Source: Acanthamoeba castellanii str. Neff
Lineage: Eukaryota > Discosea > Longamoebia > Acanthamoebidae
Assembly (NCBI RefSeq): GCF_000313135.1
Contig: NW_004457712.1
Location: 589,149 to 653,148, forward strand
DNA: 64,000 nucleotides
Reading direction: 5' to 3'
Position numbers and translations under genes: made by a program. Below are positions 1 through 11,388 of the stretch, one piece after another. The first letter of the stretch is position 1; each line of letters begins with the position of its first letter. The notes under the pieces are model-generated. The model was not told the origin of the DNA and did not search any database. It saw only the letters and a list, made by a program, of their open reading frames with translations.

Positions 1-155
1 AGCAAACGGCGACAGCGCGCAATTAGCACTGATGATGGCAGCAACGGCGGAATCGCGGTGCTTTGGTAGTGACAACAACTTTGTTCTCGTCCTTTGTTGG
101 TTCTTTGTGCTGCGTTAAGCTGGCAGACAAGAGGTGGGTGTGAGGGAAGGGCGGC

Positions 156-1689
156 TCAGTAGTCTACGGTGACTTCGTCATCGTCGTCATCGTCGCCGTC
201 GTCGTCGATAAGCTGGTCAGCTTTGGCCTGCGGGCGCTCGTCGTGCTCCGCCACGTCCTCGGCGAGGTCGTCATCGTCCACGTTCTTCTGCACCTTTTCC
301 TCTTCCTCCTCGTCACTGGGGTGCTCGGGCTCGGCGGGACCCGAAGTCTCCTCCTCTCCATTCTCTTCCTCCTCTTCGATTCCGTCGGTGTCGTCGGTGT
401 TGCCCTTCTCTTCGGCGGATTCAGTCTCGACAGCGGCGGAGGATGATGAAGAGGTTGCGGTGGATTGCTGCTCGGCGCTCTTGGTCGGGGCAACGGTAGC
501 GAGGAGAGTCAGCAGGAGCGAATAGAAGGACTGGTACGAGAGATTGGCGAGGTAAGGCTCAACAAAGGCAGTCGCCTGCTTGAAGAGCGGCCTCTCAGCG
601 ACGAAGCCCTTGGTCTTGTCCGTGTAGTACTGTAGTACTCTCTCACGTTAGCACCACTTTCCGCACCACTCCTTGTTGAGAGGCGAGCACACGTACAGTG
701 GCAGTAGCCTTGGCCTGCTGAACCAGGTTGTCCCTGATCTCGGGATCACGCGTCCTGACGTAGTTGACGACGCTCACCGCAAGGGGCGACTTGGTGAGGA
801 CGCTTTCGCCATAGAGCCTGGCGATGCGCACGCGGTGGGATGCCTTGCGCTGCACACGGCGGTAGGCGCACTGGGTGAGCGTGGTGCTGCGAGCCCAGAC
901 GCTGAAGGGAAAAAGAAGGAGTTGGTAAGCACAAGCAAGGGAAGTTGAAGCGCGCCAGTGCACAGATGTGGTACCTCTTCGTCTTGATGACGTTGTTGTT
1001 AGCCTCCTGCGGCTGCGGGACCGCCTCCTCGGCTTGCGCAAGGCTGGCGTCCTTTTCGCTGTCGGCCTCTTCGGGGAGGTAGTAGTCGACCGAGTCTTGG
1101 GCAAAGTCGAACACCTGGTTGGTGAGCACCGTGGGGAGAGCCACCAGGTGCTGGTAGGTGGCGCTGATGGGCTGGACCACTTTCTCGGTCTGAACGAGCA
1201 GAAGGTGAGCATGCAGCGGTATGGCATCTACGGATGAGCGGAGGAAGAACGTACAACAAGCTTCTTACTGTCGGCGACCTTCTCCTCGACGATCTTCTTG
1301 CTCGAAGCGAGGGTGGCGTTGGCGGTCGTGTACAGCTGTGCGGCCGGCTTGAAGATGCTGACTTCGGCTCGGTCAAGCTGGCTGCAGCCAAACTGGTCAG
1401 CCTTGGCCAAAAGAGGCTCGCACGACTTGCTCACGTTCAACACCAGAGGTGAAGCGGCTACGGTGCCCACTGAAGTCTTTGGATGATGGAAAGATGTTAT
1501 TATAAGGCGTCTAAGCCAAGAAGATGCAACTGGGGGTACCTCGGCAAGCTCGAGGCCACGCTTGACGTAGTTATTCTTCTCCTTGGCCTCATTGTAGAAG
1601 TGGAGCGTCGTCTCGCAGCTGTACTTCACCAGCGGGTAGGACGTCAATCTCTCAAGGAAGGTCGGAACGGCAGCTGATGCGTTGGTCAT
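156..1689 (-). CDS. Perilipin-like (PAT family) lipid-droplet protein
   Basis: Perilipins coat lipid droplets and control lipase access. Exon 1 (1540-1689) encodes 50 residues with ERLTSYPLVKYSCETT and LHFYNEAKEKNNYVKRG, matching the N-terminal PAT pattern in which a short Val/Pro helix is followed by a region of 11-mer helices. Exon 2 (1255-1476) has VAASPLVLNVSKSCEPLLAK and DQFGCSQLDRAE, the second PAT block. Introns start GTACC and GTACG. Later exons carry VQPISATYQHLVALPTVL and a region near 730-900 rich in Arg/Ala. The last exon (about 156-630) ends in a long Glu/Asp/Ser tail, closing EVTVDY. The tail is low complexity and unusual in length. The start is the first ATG; a divergent gene lies about 260 nt away. 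Assignment rests on pattern similarity, so the family is likely but not proven. Confidence 0.72.
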
Positions 1690-1952
1690 GGTGTGGTTGT
1701 GCTTGTAGTGGCTGTTGGGTGTCTCTCCCCTTTTTATAAAGAGGCAAGAAGGAAAAGGAACCGTCCCATTCCCACACTCACGCCACGTCGAGTGTTGGGC
1801 CGCAAGCAGAAGAGCAGCTTCCGCGCAAGGAAGCGAAAATAGAAATAAATGGTAAAAATAAGTTGGGCGGACCGGGACATTATTCTTACTTCACATTTTA
1901 ATTGTCATTTGGGAGTGGTGCTTTTGGCGGGAGAAACGGAACAGGATGGATC

Positions 1953-2510
1953 ATGGAAGAGAAGGTGGCTCAACTTGAAGATCTTGTTCAGGGGTTGGGG
2001 GAGAGCACACACTTGGTGGCGGAGCAGGTGCGACGAGTTCGCGCCGATGAAGGCGTACAATCGGATGAATCTGATTTTGAAGAAGGCGACGATGACAGCG
2101 AAGATGAGCAAGGGGAGCAGGAGAAGAACAAGCTGCTCCTGAAGCTCGAACACATTCGAGATAATCTCAAGGAGGCAATTCGAAAAGGCAAGGAGGAGCG
2201 GACCACCAAGCTCGCCCGCCTCTACGAGCGCCGATTTGAGCTGGAGCAGCTCAACGCTCAGCTCGCTGCAGACGATCACGCTCCTCTCGCCCCCGCTCCA
2301 CGATGCAAATCATCGTGGCTCCTCCATCTGGTACTCTACACTCCAGATCCTTGGCTTGGCGTCTGCAACTCACAACGTCATAATCTTGCCCGCCAGATCG
2401 GTGCAGTCTTCTTCGGCACGGCCCTTGTGGTGGCGCTCGTGATCGTCGTGGACCACACGTCTCTCTACCACGAACGCGAGCTGGCCATGCGCTATCAACA
2501 CCCGACCTAG
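1953..2510 (+). CDS. Small coiled-coil protein with C-terminal membrane anchor
   Basis: Not recognised as a named family. From the ATG at 1953 (MEEKVAQLEDLVQGL) the protein has a heptad-rich helix, an acidic patch (SDFEEGDDDSEDEQ) and a second charged helix (LLLKLEHIRDNLKEAIRKG, then YERRFELEQLNAQLA). One hydrophobic segment, AVFFGTALVVALVIVV, precedes a short polar tail. This layout suggests a tail-anchored membrane protein of the SNARE-adaptor or tether type; the function is inference only. A GTACT...CAG intron of 66 nt (2331-2396) is plausible; its length is a multiple of three, so the frame stays open either way. An upstream in-frame ATG-like start at 1902 would add 17 residues. Confidence 0.5.
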   Translation: MEEKVAQLEDLVQGLGESTHLVAEQVRRVRADEGVQSDESDFEEGDDDSEDEQGEQEKNKLLLKLEHIRDNLKEAIRKGKEERTTKLARLYERRFELEQLNAQLAADDHAPLAPAPRCKSSWLLHLVLYTPDPWLGVCNSQRHNLARQIGAVFFGTALVVALVIVVDHTSLYHERELAMRYQHPT

Positions 2511-2684
2511 TGTGCCGAAGCGCAGGCACTCTGCCCAAACATGTACAGCCCAGCTTCAACATACCTTACACACATGCACTCGACGCCCATGGCCACCCGC
2601 AGCCCGACAGTGTTGATGGCGTGGAATAAGTTCGATGTTCATAAAGGTGGCACGAGGAGAGGTGGGGGGAATAAGAGAGCCTTA

Positions 2685-5210
2685 TCAGATGAGGCTGTGG
2701 GAGGGTACGTCGTCGTTGATGAGCCGTCGGTACTTGGGTGCGGCGAGCCATGCGCGCGGCAGGAAGCTCGAGATGGTGCAGCCCAGGCCGACCACCGCCA
2801 GCCAGATGACCGCCTATGAAATGACCACCAGGATCGCAATAGTGAGCAACAAAGTACCATGAGACGCGTGTCCCGTGTCTTGTTGGCTGTGGGCAGTACC
2901 ATGGTGGCTGGTGGCGCGCTGAGCACGGGGAACCACTCCTGGAGCACGACGACGAGCGATCCGCAAACGTGCTGACCAGACCAAACAAAACAAAAGATTG
3001 TGTCATGGTGAGTGTTGCGTGTAAAGGCGAGAATTGGGCGAAGTAGTACCATCAGTGCGGGGTGGAGATACAACAAGCCAAATCGATTTCTGTACACGGC
3101 CTTGTCGAGAGGACTGCCCAGTACGTAGTGCGTCGTCAGCCGTGCCCAACTGAAGAAGACGCAACAACTAAAGAGGTCGTGGTGTACCTGGTGTTGGGTC
3201 GATCGCACCAGGTCTTCGCCAGGGTGAGAAACCACAACGTGAAGTAAAAGCCCGCGAGGCTGTGCACAAGTCGCCCCAGAGAGCGAAATGTGAGTCAAAC
3301 AGGGCGGGGCGAGCCCGAGCGCCACTCCCCGGTGCGTCACCACGGGCAGCTATGCACGTACCTCGACAAGAAGCGGCCAACCTGGTAGCTGTAGGTCGAG
3401 AGCCCGCCCACAAAGTAGAGGTTGGTGCCGCGCGAGGGAATGATCGGGTTCCATAAGAGGAGGATCAGCTTGGTCAACACGACCGAGGCGAGGTTGCGCC
3501 AGGTGGTGGGCACGCTCGGGATGCGCTCCTCGACCAGCATCCAATAGACGCCCAGCAGGAACAGGCACATGTGGAACGTGAGCGTGAAGAAGTACTGTGC
3601 GATCGCGACGCCGACCGATCCCGGCAGGAGCAGCGAGAAGAGGGCCGGGCCGAGGCGACTCTCGGGCGCGAAGCGGATGTCGGGCAGTGCGGTCATGACC
3701 ACGAGGAAGCCGCTGATCATCGCCACGAAGACCAGCAGCGCGGGGTTGACGAGCGTCTTGCCGAGGGAGGTGGTCTGCGCGCTGGGTGCCGAGGCGCAGG
3801 ACACGGAGAGGAAGTAGATCGGCACCACAAAGATGAGGATGAGGCCCAGGTTGAGGCTCAGCGAGTCGAAGTAGGCGTTGGCCCACAGGATCATGAAACA
3901 CAGCAGCCCGGTGCACATCACCAGACCCCATCGGTACTCGTCATTACCGCGTGCGAGCACGGCAGTGTACCTGATTGGAGGGGGAGGCACGCACCGTGAG
4001 CGACACCAACGTTGCTACCTTGCAGGTTAGCGATAGGTGGCAGCAAAGCGTGGCATTCACGCACCGGCGATGAAGGGCAAGCCAGAGGTGTCTGCCTTGA
4101 CCCTTGATGTGCAAGTAGTACGCCAAACCCACAACCGGTACGATCAACAAAGCTGGAAGAGCAGCACGCACGGAACGCAAAGGGTAAACGACAAAAAAGC
4201 GAAAGTGGGATGAATGACGCGGGCCAGCAAGCAGATGTGTTACCCGTCCAGCCGAGGGCAGACCACAGCGTGATGGCGAAGGCGCCAGCCAAGAAGGGCT
4301 GCCAGGGGGACTGTCAGATGGGGTGAAGTGAGAAAACGGTTGAGTGATGTCAGAGCACGCATAGAGCGATCGTGCAAAGCGAGTGGAGAAGCACCTCGGC
4401 CGCTGTGTGGTTTTGCGGGGAGAGGAAGGCCGACTCATCGCTCCACGCCTTGGCGACGATGACGAAGGGCAGACAGAGCAGCCGCACGAATGATATGTAC
4501 ACCGAAAAGTAGAGCAGATGGCCGTTGGCCGTCAGCAGCACGTAGTCCCACATGCCGCCCCCGGACTGCTCATTGGTGCCCTGCAGTCGTGCATGTGCGT
4601 TGCTGGTCAGCTGATGATGATAATGATGATGGCCGCGCGTGAATGAAGCTGGGCGCGTACCAGGCCGAGAAAGTGGAGAAGGAAGAGGACGAGGGAGCCG
4701 CCGAGGTACCACGCGAGAAGGATGGCCTCTTCCTTGGCCTTGGCCAAGAGCAGCGCTCGCCAGGTGGGGGTGGCCTTCGATCGCGAGCCGGAGCCGTCCA
4801 TGCTCACATCGCCAGCCAGCAGCAGAGACTCGCCACCGCTCGCTCGGGCCTGCACGATCTCGTTGCACGAGAGGGCCGTCTTCCATCCGGCACAGATGAA
4901 GAATGCTGGGAGGGCCAGCTGCAACGCAACCAGCTGCCAATCTTGGAACAGCTCGGCCCATGCCTGCAATTAAGAAGATTGGAGAAAGATCGTTAGAGGC
5001 AATCGTTGTTCGATCATTAGATTGAGGTGTCGTGCAGGTGTGCCTGGGGTGAGGTACCCAGAAGAGGATGTCTGGGTCTTTGCCATCACCAGCGAAGCGG
5101 TGATCGAGCCAAGTCTTGATGTTGTAGAGCACCAGGGCAAAGATCAACACCAGCTCAACCGTTCGTATGTAGTAGTGCTCCCTTTTCATGGTGTTGCTCA
5201 GATCCCTCAC
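2685..5210 (-). CDS. Polytopic membrane protein of unknown family
   Basis: Spliced from about nine exons, first ATG at 5210 (MRDLSNTMKREHYY; a second ATG lies seven codons in). Hydrophobic segments in order include VELVLIFALVLYNIKTWL, LVALQLALPAFFICAGW, AILLAWYLGGSLVLFLLHFL, LLYFSVYISFVRLLCLPFVI, LLIVPVVGLAYYLHI, LVMCTGLLCFMILWANAYF, LGLILIFVVPIYFLSV, PALLVFVAMISGFLVVMTAL, SLLLPGSVGVAIAQYFFTL, FHMCLFLLGVYWML and VIWLAVVGLGCTISSFLP, so 12 or more membrane helices. A polar loop around 4770-4900 carries Ser/Gly/Lys. The last exon ends RRLINDDVPSHSLI at 2687. Introns mostly start GTACC or GTACG. A transporter or an organelle membrane protein are both possible. I do not recognise a family signature and give no function. 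Confidence 0.6.
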
Positions 5211-5330
5211 CTCACCCCTCTGTACATGCGCTAATTACCTCCGTAAATCAATAACTAATATGCAAGTTTTACGCTTTTTTTTCTTTTTCGAGTTTATATT
5301 TTTTATTTTTTGTCTTTTTGTCATTTTTGC

Positions 5331-7432
5331 ATGGAGGAACGAAGGGGCCACACGCGAGCGCTTGAGGCGTGGGTGAAGGCAAATGGTGTTGGCAAGTACC
5401 CACTCGCCGTGCACGACTTTGGCGATGCTGACGCAGACCAGGGAAGGGCCACCCTCGCTCTTCGGCCCATCAAGGCAAGGCACCTCGCCCTTTTTATTTT
5501 ATGTTTATTAATTTATTTAAATGTTTTTATTAATTTGATATGGGCAGCAGCAAGGTGAGAGGATCTTGGAAGTGCCGTTCAGCTTGCTTCTCGATGCCGG
5601 TGCCGCGCTGCGCGCCGAGGACGTCGGCAGCGTGTTTGCAGCGGTCAAGCCCGCGCTCGACGCCGTGGACAACAGGCTGCCCCTCGCTTTGTTCATGCTG
5701 CACGAGCTGCGCAAGCCCGACTCCTTCTGGCGGCCCTACTTTGGTGTGTGCACACCCACACCCTACACAGGCGATCATCGGCACCTTACCATCTTTCGGT
5801 CCTTCGTCGTCGTCTTCTTCTTCTTACCATAGATGCTTTGCCCTCGCGGGTGAACCTCCCCATGTTCTGGGCTGACGAGGATATGCAGCTGCTGGCCGGC
5901 TCGCCGCTGCATGCGGCCGTCTTGGCACAGAAGAAGCAAGCGCGCGACTGGCACACTGAGCACATCGTGCCCATAGTCCGGGTACTCGCGCGCTTCGATT
6001 TGCAGCTACATGCTCTCCCTGCTGACGTTCTTTTATGGGCACGGCGCCAAAGAGATACCCACGGCCATTCGGTGTGAGCGACGACGATTCATCGCTGGAG
6101 CCCTCCTACTCCTTGGCCAGGTTCGAGTGGGTGCTGTCCATGATCGCCTCGCGGGCGTTTTGGCACTTTGATCTCAAAGACGTACGCAAGTGCACAGCAT
6201 CCACATCGTGCACGCACTTGTGCTTATCTCTCGGTTTTTTGTGTGGCTTGGTGGCCTCTGACAGACGTGGGAACCGCACATGGTGCCAATGGCGGACCTC
6301 ATCAATCACTCGCTCACAAACGACAACGTATCGAAGTACACTTTTGACGACAAGACTCAAACATTCATCGTACACGTCCAGCAGCCTTACGCCGAGGGCG
6401 AACAGGTACGCCCGGGTGCTTGTATTTGAACCACTGGGGCATACACTTGCTTGCTCCCACTCCCAGCTAAGTCCCCTTCCACCACCACCACCACCACCCA
6501 CCACCCACCACCCACCACCCACCACCCACCACCCACCGGCAGGTGTTCATCACCTACTGTACAGACTCCAATTTCGAGCTGCTGAAGACGTACGCCATGA
6601 TGGTGGAGGACAACTATAACAAATACACCGAGATCAGGCTCGACGAGACCACAATAGCACGAATCTGCCCGGACGAAGTGGAGCGGCTCACCAAGACGCG
6701 TGCACTCACCCAACGAGGACTCGCCAAACAGTACGTGAGGGCTTCAACTTGATCTCTTGTGGCCTAGTGCCTTTGTGGTTGTGATGCGTGTTGCTCACAA
6801 AGGTGGCGCTCTCCTTCCAGGACGTACCCAGTCAAAAGTGAAGAGTTCCCGCTTGACTTGGTCCAGGCCTTGCGGTTGTACCACCTGCCGCTCACCGGTT
6901 CACATTCCATTTCGCTCGCGCGGCACAATGCAATCCGCCGTCTTGTAACCTTCCGTCTTTCACTCGTCTCACCGGTGCCCTCCTACAGACTCGCACACAG
7001 AGTCGACGTGTTTCGAAACCGACCCCGTCTCCGTGCAGAATGAGCTGATGGTGTACGACACCATAGCGGGCTGCGTGAAGGAGCTCCTGTCACAGTACCC
7101 CATCACCGCTCAGGTTCGTAAGCAACCGAATGACTGCTTGGCTTTCGCATTGGAGCCTGACTCAGCCCGCAAGCACACATAAACACACCGCACGGCACAC
7201 GGCACACAAAACACAGGAGGACGCGGCTATGCTGGCGCACGATCCACGACTTTCAGCTACGGCGCGGCTGGCAGTCGCCTACCGGCGCGAGGACAAGCTG
7301 TTCCTGACCGAGGTGGGCAGCGTATTCGCGGAGATGCGAAAAGAGCTCGATGCGTCAGCCGACGCGCCTCCACTCATCATGGAGCTCTTCTTCGATTGCA
7401 TCGCCTCCGTTCGAGAACAGCATTTGGCTTGA
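5331..7432 (+). CDS. SET-domain lysine/histidine methyltransferase, SETD3/SETD4/Rubisco-LSMT type
   Basis: These enzymes use S-adenosylmethionine to methylate non-histone proteins; SETD3 modifies actin histidine. The N-terminal exon gives GRATLALRPIK, which joins QGERILEVPFSLLLDA after the intron, the split-SET entry block of this class (compare ...I..GE.I..VP..LL). Downstream are FMLHELRKPDSFWRPYF, LARFEWVLSMIASRAFW and VPMADLINHS, the class-defining SAM-site motif DxxNH, then YAEGEQVFITY. The C-terminal exons (about 6800-7432) supply the helical Rubisco-LSMT substrate-binding lobe, ending REQHLA. The first intron (5475-5550) starts GC, not GT. An intron near 6470-6540 has CCACCCA repeats. 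Substrate cannot be decided from sequence alone. Confidence 0.85.
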
Positions 7433-7667
7433 ACCGGGGCTTGCTGCCTACCGCGATCAAGCCCTGATCCCAACATGCCGACCGCTAAATTCGAGGAAGA
7501 AGGCCAAGTCCGGCACGGAAAAAGAAACGTTTGCGTTGCGCCGTGTTGTGTGCAATCGACGAGTGATTTACTTAGCTCGAGTGGGCGATCAGATTGGAAC
7601 GAAACGAACGACACAGATCTGAAACACGAAACACACAAGATCAGCAAGGATCGCACAATTTTCGGAA

Positions 7668-8961
7668 ATGCTGCTCAATCGGACCTCGAATGCAGCTAAG
7701 AATCGCAACAATTTTTCCAAGATGATGATTAGCATGGGCCAGCGCTACCCCACGCTACGCGGAGCGCGGCACCTGCATCACCAGGAGGCATCGTTCGATC
7801 ACCATCTCGCCATCTCCGCATCCCGCTCATCTTCATCCACCGCTGCCGCCGCGCCCCACCTCGTGCACTCCACCCGACTGCGCACACTGGCCACGACGGT
7901 ATTCATTCGCGGCATCGCCACTCGCTCTGGCAAAGGTACGCTCTCTTCTGATCAATGGAAATGGTTGAAACCATGCTGGCGCCACCATCTCACTCCATTT
8001 GGCGTTGCTGAGCAGATTCGATGGCACAGATGAAGGCGGAAGCGGATCCGTTGCCGTTGGGCGAGTTTAAGAAGGAAGTGACGAAGCTCATCGACCAGGA
8101 GGTCAAGGAGTCGTCCTCGGCGCTCGACCCCGCTGCCGAGTACCTGGCCGAGCTCAACTACAAGCTCTTCGTGTCTGACGGCGTCGCCACCCTCAAGCGC
8201 ACCCAGGGCAAGCAAGTGTACGGCTTTTTAACACACACACACACACAACATGACCAATGAAGGTACAACAGGCTCATTGTGCGTACCACATATCTGGAAC
8301 AGTGTCGAGCTCTCGTTTGCGGTGGAGGAGGAGGATGAGGAAGGTGAGAACGAAGAGGGTGAGGAGAAAGAAGAGGAGGAGAGCGAGGAGGAGGATGAGG
8401 AGGAAACCGCCGAAGGATTCCAGGCGCAGGATATCAACCCCCTCATGGGCGTGCAGGACCTATACATTCCCACTGAAGTCAAGATCACCATCGTCGACAA
8501 GATGGTACCAAGTGGATGTGTGTTGTTTGATCGTCAACCACGCATGCCAAGCATCTCCCTGATCTCGCTTTCTCTTCTATCCCAGGACAAGGAGGTCAGC
8601 AGCATGTCTCTCGCGTGCTCGGCATTCGAGAGCCGGTTCTTCATCGGCACATTAACCCCCCGATCACATCAACTGACACTCGCCATCGGCCGATTGGACT
8701 CATCACCACACACGCACACGCACCACCGCACACGCATACCTTACAGACACGCTGTACAGCGCCGACGGCAAGAACTCGGTCCACTTCGAGCAGCTCTCGG
8801 ACGGCCTGCAGGAGAAGATCTACGACTACCTGGAGTCGCTCAAGCTTGACCACAGGCTGGGCACCTTCATCTTCGAGTACACCCGCAACTACCACGCCCA
8901 CAAGAGCGCCCAGGTGTTGAGCGACCTCAAGCAGTTCGTGTCTCACCTACGCGACGAGTGA
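7668..8961 (+). CDS. MAM33: Mitochondrial p32/gC1qBP (MAM33) family protein
   Basis: Acidic trimeric matrix protein linked to mitochondrial translation and ribosome assembly. The first exon has a basic, Ser/Ala/His-rich leader with few acids (NRTSNAAKNRNNFSK ... TLATTVFIRGIATRSGKG), a good mitochondrial presequence. Mature exons give GEFKKEVTKLIDQEVKESS, VATLKRTQGK, SVELSFAVEEEDEEGENE followed by about 25 mostly acidic residues, then VQDLYIPTEVKITIVDK. The C-terminal exon YDYLESLKLDHRLGTFIFEY and KSAQVLSDLKQFVSHLRDE matches the family's last helix. The acidic insert sits where p32 proteins carry their variable acidic loop. A CA-repeat lies in the intron near 8230 and another near 8700-8740. 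The stop at 8959-8961 faces LSM8 convergently. Confidence 0.87.
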
Positions 8962-9341
8962 ACCCAGAACGAGCCAGGCGTAAGAAGAACATCTCCATGT
9001 AGCGATTGCGAGAGAGGCCACGAGCGGGCGGAGTTGCCCCTGACCACTCTCTTGACGAAGATCGCCAACCATGACCGTGCTTCGCGTGGTCCACCTTTGT
9101 GAAATAAATAATATTTATTTGTTTATTTGTTTATTTGTTTATTTTTGTTGTTTATCTTTTGGCGAAGTGAGGTGGGTGCGTGGATGCAGTCTCCCTTCGC
9201 TTAGGAGTGGAGACGTGGTGTGTTGATTTATGTACTCAGTGCGTGCGGGTGACAGAAGGTTGGGTGACAGAGGGAATGAGCGAGTTGGTGTTGGTGGGTG
9301 TTGCTGTTGCAGGAGGGAGGAGGAAGAGTGAGAGTGCCCTC
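8962..9341. other. Convergent intergenic region with AT-rich octamer repeat
   Basis: This gap separates the 3' ends of MAM33 (+) and LSM8 (-). It holds a TTTATTTG-type tandem repeat at about 9110-9150 that probably contains or abuts the polyadenylation signals; AATAAATAATA lies at 9103-9113. I see no ORF or RNA gene in it. Confidence 0.5.
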
Positions 9342-9905
9342 TCAGTGCAGGACGTGCTGCAGCGGCTGCGCCCGCAGACTGGAGAAGTCGATCTGCTTGT
9401 CCAGTTGTTCATTCAGCTCTCCGATCACGGCACTGGCATCGGCGATGGTGAGCGAGCCGTGAGCGAGAGCATGGCGCGTAGCGTGCAGAAAGCGGGGAAG
9501 GAGGGCAAGTGTGTACATGTTGTCTCCGCGAATGACGTAGAGACCCAGCGGCACCTTCTCCATGCCCTGGGCTGAGTATACTCGCTCATGCGAATCCTCC
9601 ACGATGACATTGGCGAACTGATCGAAACCACGCAGAGTGCCCTACAAAATCGGAAGTTGCACGAATTAAAACCAGGTCTAAAATCTCTGCCGGGAGGGCC
9701 GTATGTACGCACCACTATGCTTCGCGCATCACTCGTGATGATGGAGACCGTGCCTGCAGAAGAGTCAAATAAAATCGCGAGGGGTGAGAAAAGTAAAATA
9801 ATGTTCGGATGGATAATGAAGAAAAAGCCACAAACAAGAAGCACATAGATATAGGGAGGGAGGGAGGCACAGACGATCGATGTACTCTTCCAGCAGGGAT
9901 CCCAT
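9342..9905 (-). CDS. LSM8: U6 snRNA-associated Sm-like protein LSm8
   Basis: LSm8 defines the nuclear LSm2-8 ring that binds the U6 snRNA 3' end. The exons give MGSLLEEYIDR, then TVSIITSDARSIV, then GTLRGFDQFANVIVEDSHE with RVYSAQGMEKVPLGLYVIRG, then IAVIGELNEQLDKQID and FSSLRAQPLQHVLH. Sm1 is complete (GTLRGFDQ, N, V) and Sm2 is GLYVIRGDNIAVIG. Length is about 97 residues, as in other LSm8 proteins, and the ending resembles the LSm8 tail ...IRAEPL..V.H. Two codons are split by introns (CGC for Arg; ATT for Ile at the RGDN-I junction), and only spliced reading gives the motif. It diverges from the peptidyl-tRNA hydrolase gene, with starts about 190 nt apart. Confidence 0.93.
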
Positions 9906-10094
9906 TGCGTTGCGAGCGGCAATCAGATGGGAGGCGGGAAAATCTATTGGCGCAAGGGTAAGAAGGAAAAGAAAGAGGAAAATACTGCATTTGGGTTGAC
10001 AACATTTTCTCCGATTTTCTTCAGCTAACCGATCGCCAGGCACAAGCTTGCGGCAGATCATAGCGCATTCAATTAAACACAACACGTTGTGAGC

Positions 10095-11017
10095 ATGGGA
10101 ACCACACGACCAAAGACATCAATCGTACGATCGATTTCGTTGTATGTCCTTAACATTTTCTTTTTGCTCACTTTTCGGCACGCGATAAGATTGTGGGGCT
10201 GGGCAACTTGGTTTACCCCAACACGCGACACAGCGTTGGCATCTCCTTCGTGGAGCGGCTGGCCAAGCGGCTAGGTGAGCTCTCCGCTCTTATTTCTATT
10301 GACGTTATGCATTTTTTATATTTGCTTTTTTATTTTTATTTTTAAAATCGAATAAAAGCTGACCGCCACCCACCAGACATGAACTTTGTGAGAGACAAGA
10401 ACGTTATGGGCATGGTGGCGAGCCGGGAGGGCCTGGTGCTGGTGCAGCCCACCACGTTTATGAACCTCAACGGCAAGACCGTGCTGCGAGCAATGCGCAA
10501 GTACGAAGTGGAAGCACCCGACGTGACCGTCGTGCACGACGATGTCGAAACAGCGCTGGGCAAGATCGCCGTGCGTCTGGGCGGCGGTGCAAGGTACCGT
10601 ACCGTCCGTCTCTGCCCGCGCGAGGCATCTTCTTCGCAAGCGTTGCGAGACTGACTGGTAGTGCGTTCCACCATAGAGGACACAATGGCATTCGATCGAC
10701 CATGAACTGCCTTGGGACAGGTGCGTCATCGGCTTGCCGATGTGGAGCCGCTCGGTCGTGTTCTCTCGTGCTAACGCTCCCTCCTTCTCTTCCATGCTGG
10801 CGATGATGACCGTCGCACAGACCAGTTCAGGCGGGTGCGCGTGGGCGTGGGGCGACCATCGGACAAGACGGCCGACTTGGCCGACTTTGTGCTGGCCAAG
10901 TTCTCGCGAGAGGAGCAGAAGGTGTTGGACCAGGTGGCCGAAAAGGCCATCGACGACTTGTTGGCCTCGCTCTTTCCTTCCGGCTTCGAAGCCAAAGAAC
11001 AGACTCTCGGCGGTTGA
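10095..11017 (+). CDS. Bacterial-type peptidyl-tRNA hydrolase (Pth, PTRH1-like)
   Basis: Releases peptides from prematurely dropped peptidyl-tRNA. After a short first exon (MGTTRPKTSI) the second gives IVGLGNLVYPNTRHSVGIS, the Pth motif around the catalytic His of TRH. Next come LVLVQPTTFMNLNGKTVLRA (Asn of TFMN) and VTVVHDDVETALGKI (HDD), then LGGGARGHNGIRSTMNCLGT across a junction, the GGxxGHNG loop. The last exon has FRRVRVGVGRPSD and DFVLAKFSREEQKVLDQV. All family catalytic positions are present. The short first exon is the least certain part: the reading frame only joins the core through a GTACG intron ending at 10189. The enzyme is probably organellar, but no strong presequence is visible. 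Confidence 0.9.
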
Positions 11018-11388
11018 AACCACCACCCTCTCCAGGCCTCGCCCCATCTCTTCTATAAATTGCACTGCAACGTAAGACTTACCAACAACAGGCGACAATG
11101 GCCGCGAGAGCTGGTGGCTGCGTGACAGCCCAATCGACAAACAAGGCAAGCGGGTACCCGCTTCATCCATTGTTCGTGTAACAAGCCCATAAAAGTTAAG
11201 TCATGCCTCACATTCCATGTCTTTCCTTGTCTCGGCCCATCTATAGATGGCAACTCGCCCGTTCGTTCTGGTGTTTTTGCGTTTGGCCTATCTCTCTCAG
11301 GTCTGTCGGGCCTGACCTTGGTAGACCACACCCGCGCTTGCGCAAGCCAAAGGGAGTGAGTCGAGCGAAACCAACCCAAGGGCCACAC
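11018..11388. other. Intergenic region between Pth and the NIDO/CARDB gene
   Basis: The first part is the Pth 3' end; the second part should hold the promoter and 5' leader of the next gene. Open frames on either strand here show no recognisable domain. I see no repeat or RNA gene. Confidence 0.4.

Noticed and set aside
169..525. Ser-rich + strand frame
   Set aside because: Antisense of the perilipin acidic tail.
8226..8250. Z-DNA or regulatory role for the short CA runs
   Set aside because: Such runs are common in the introns here and nothing ties one to a function.
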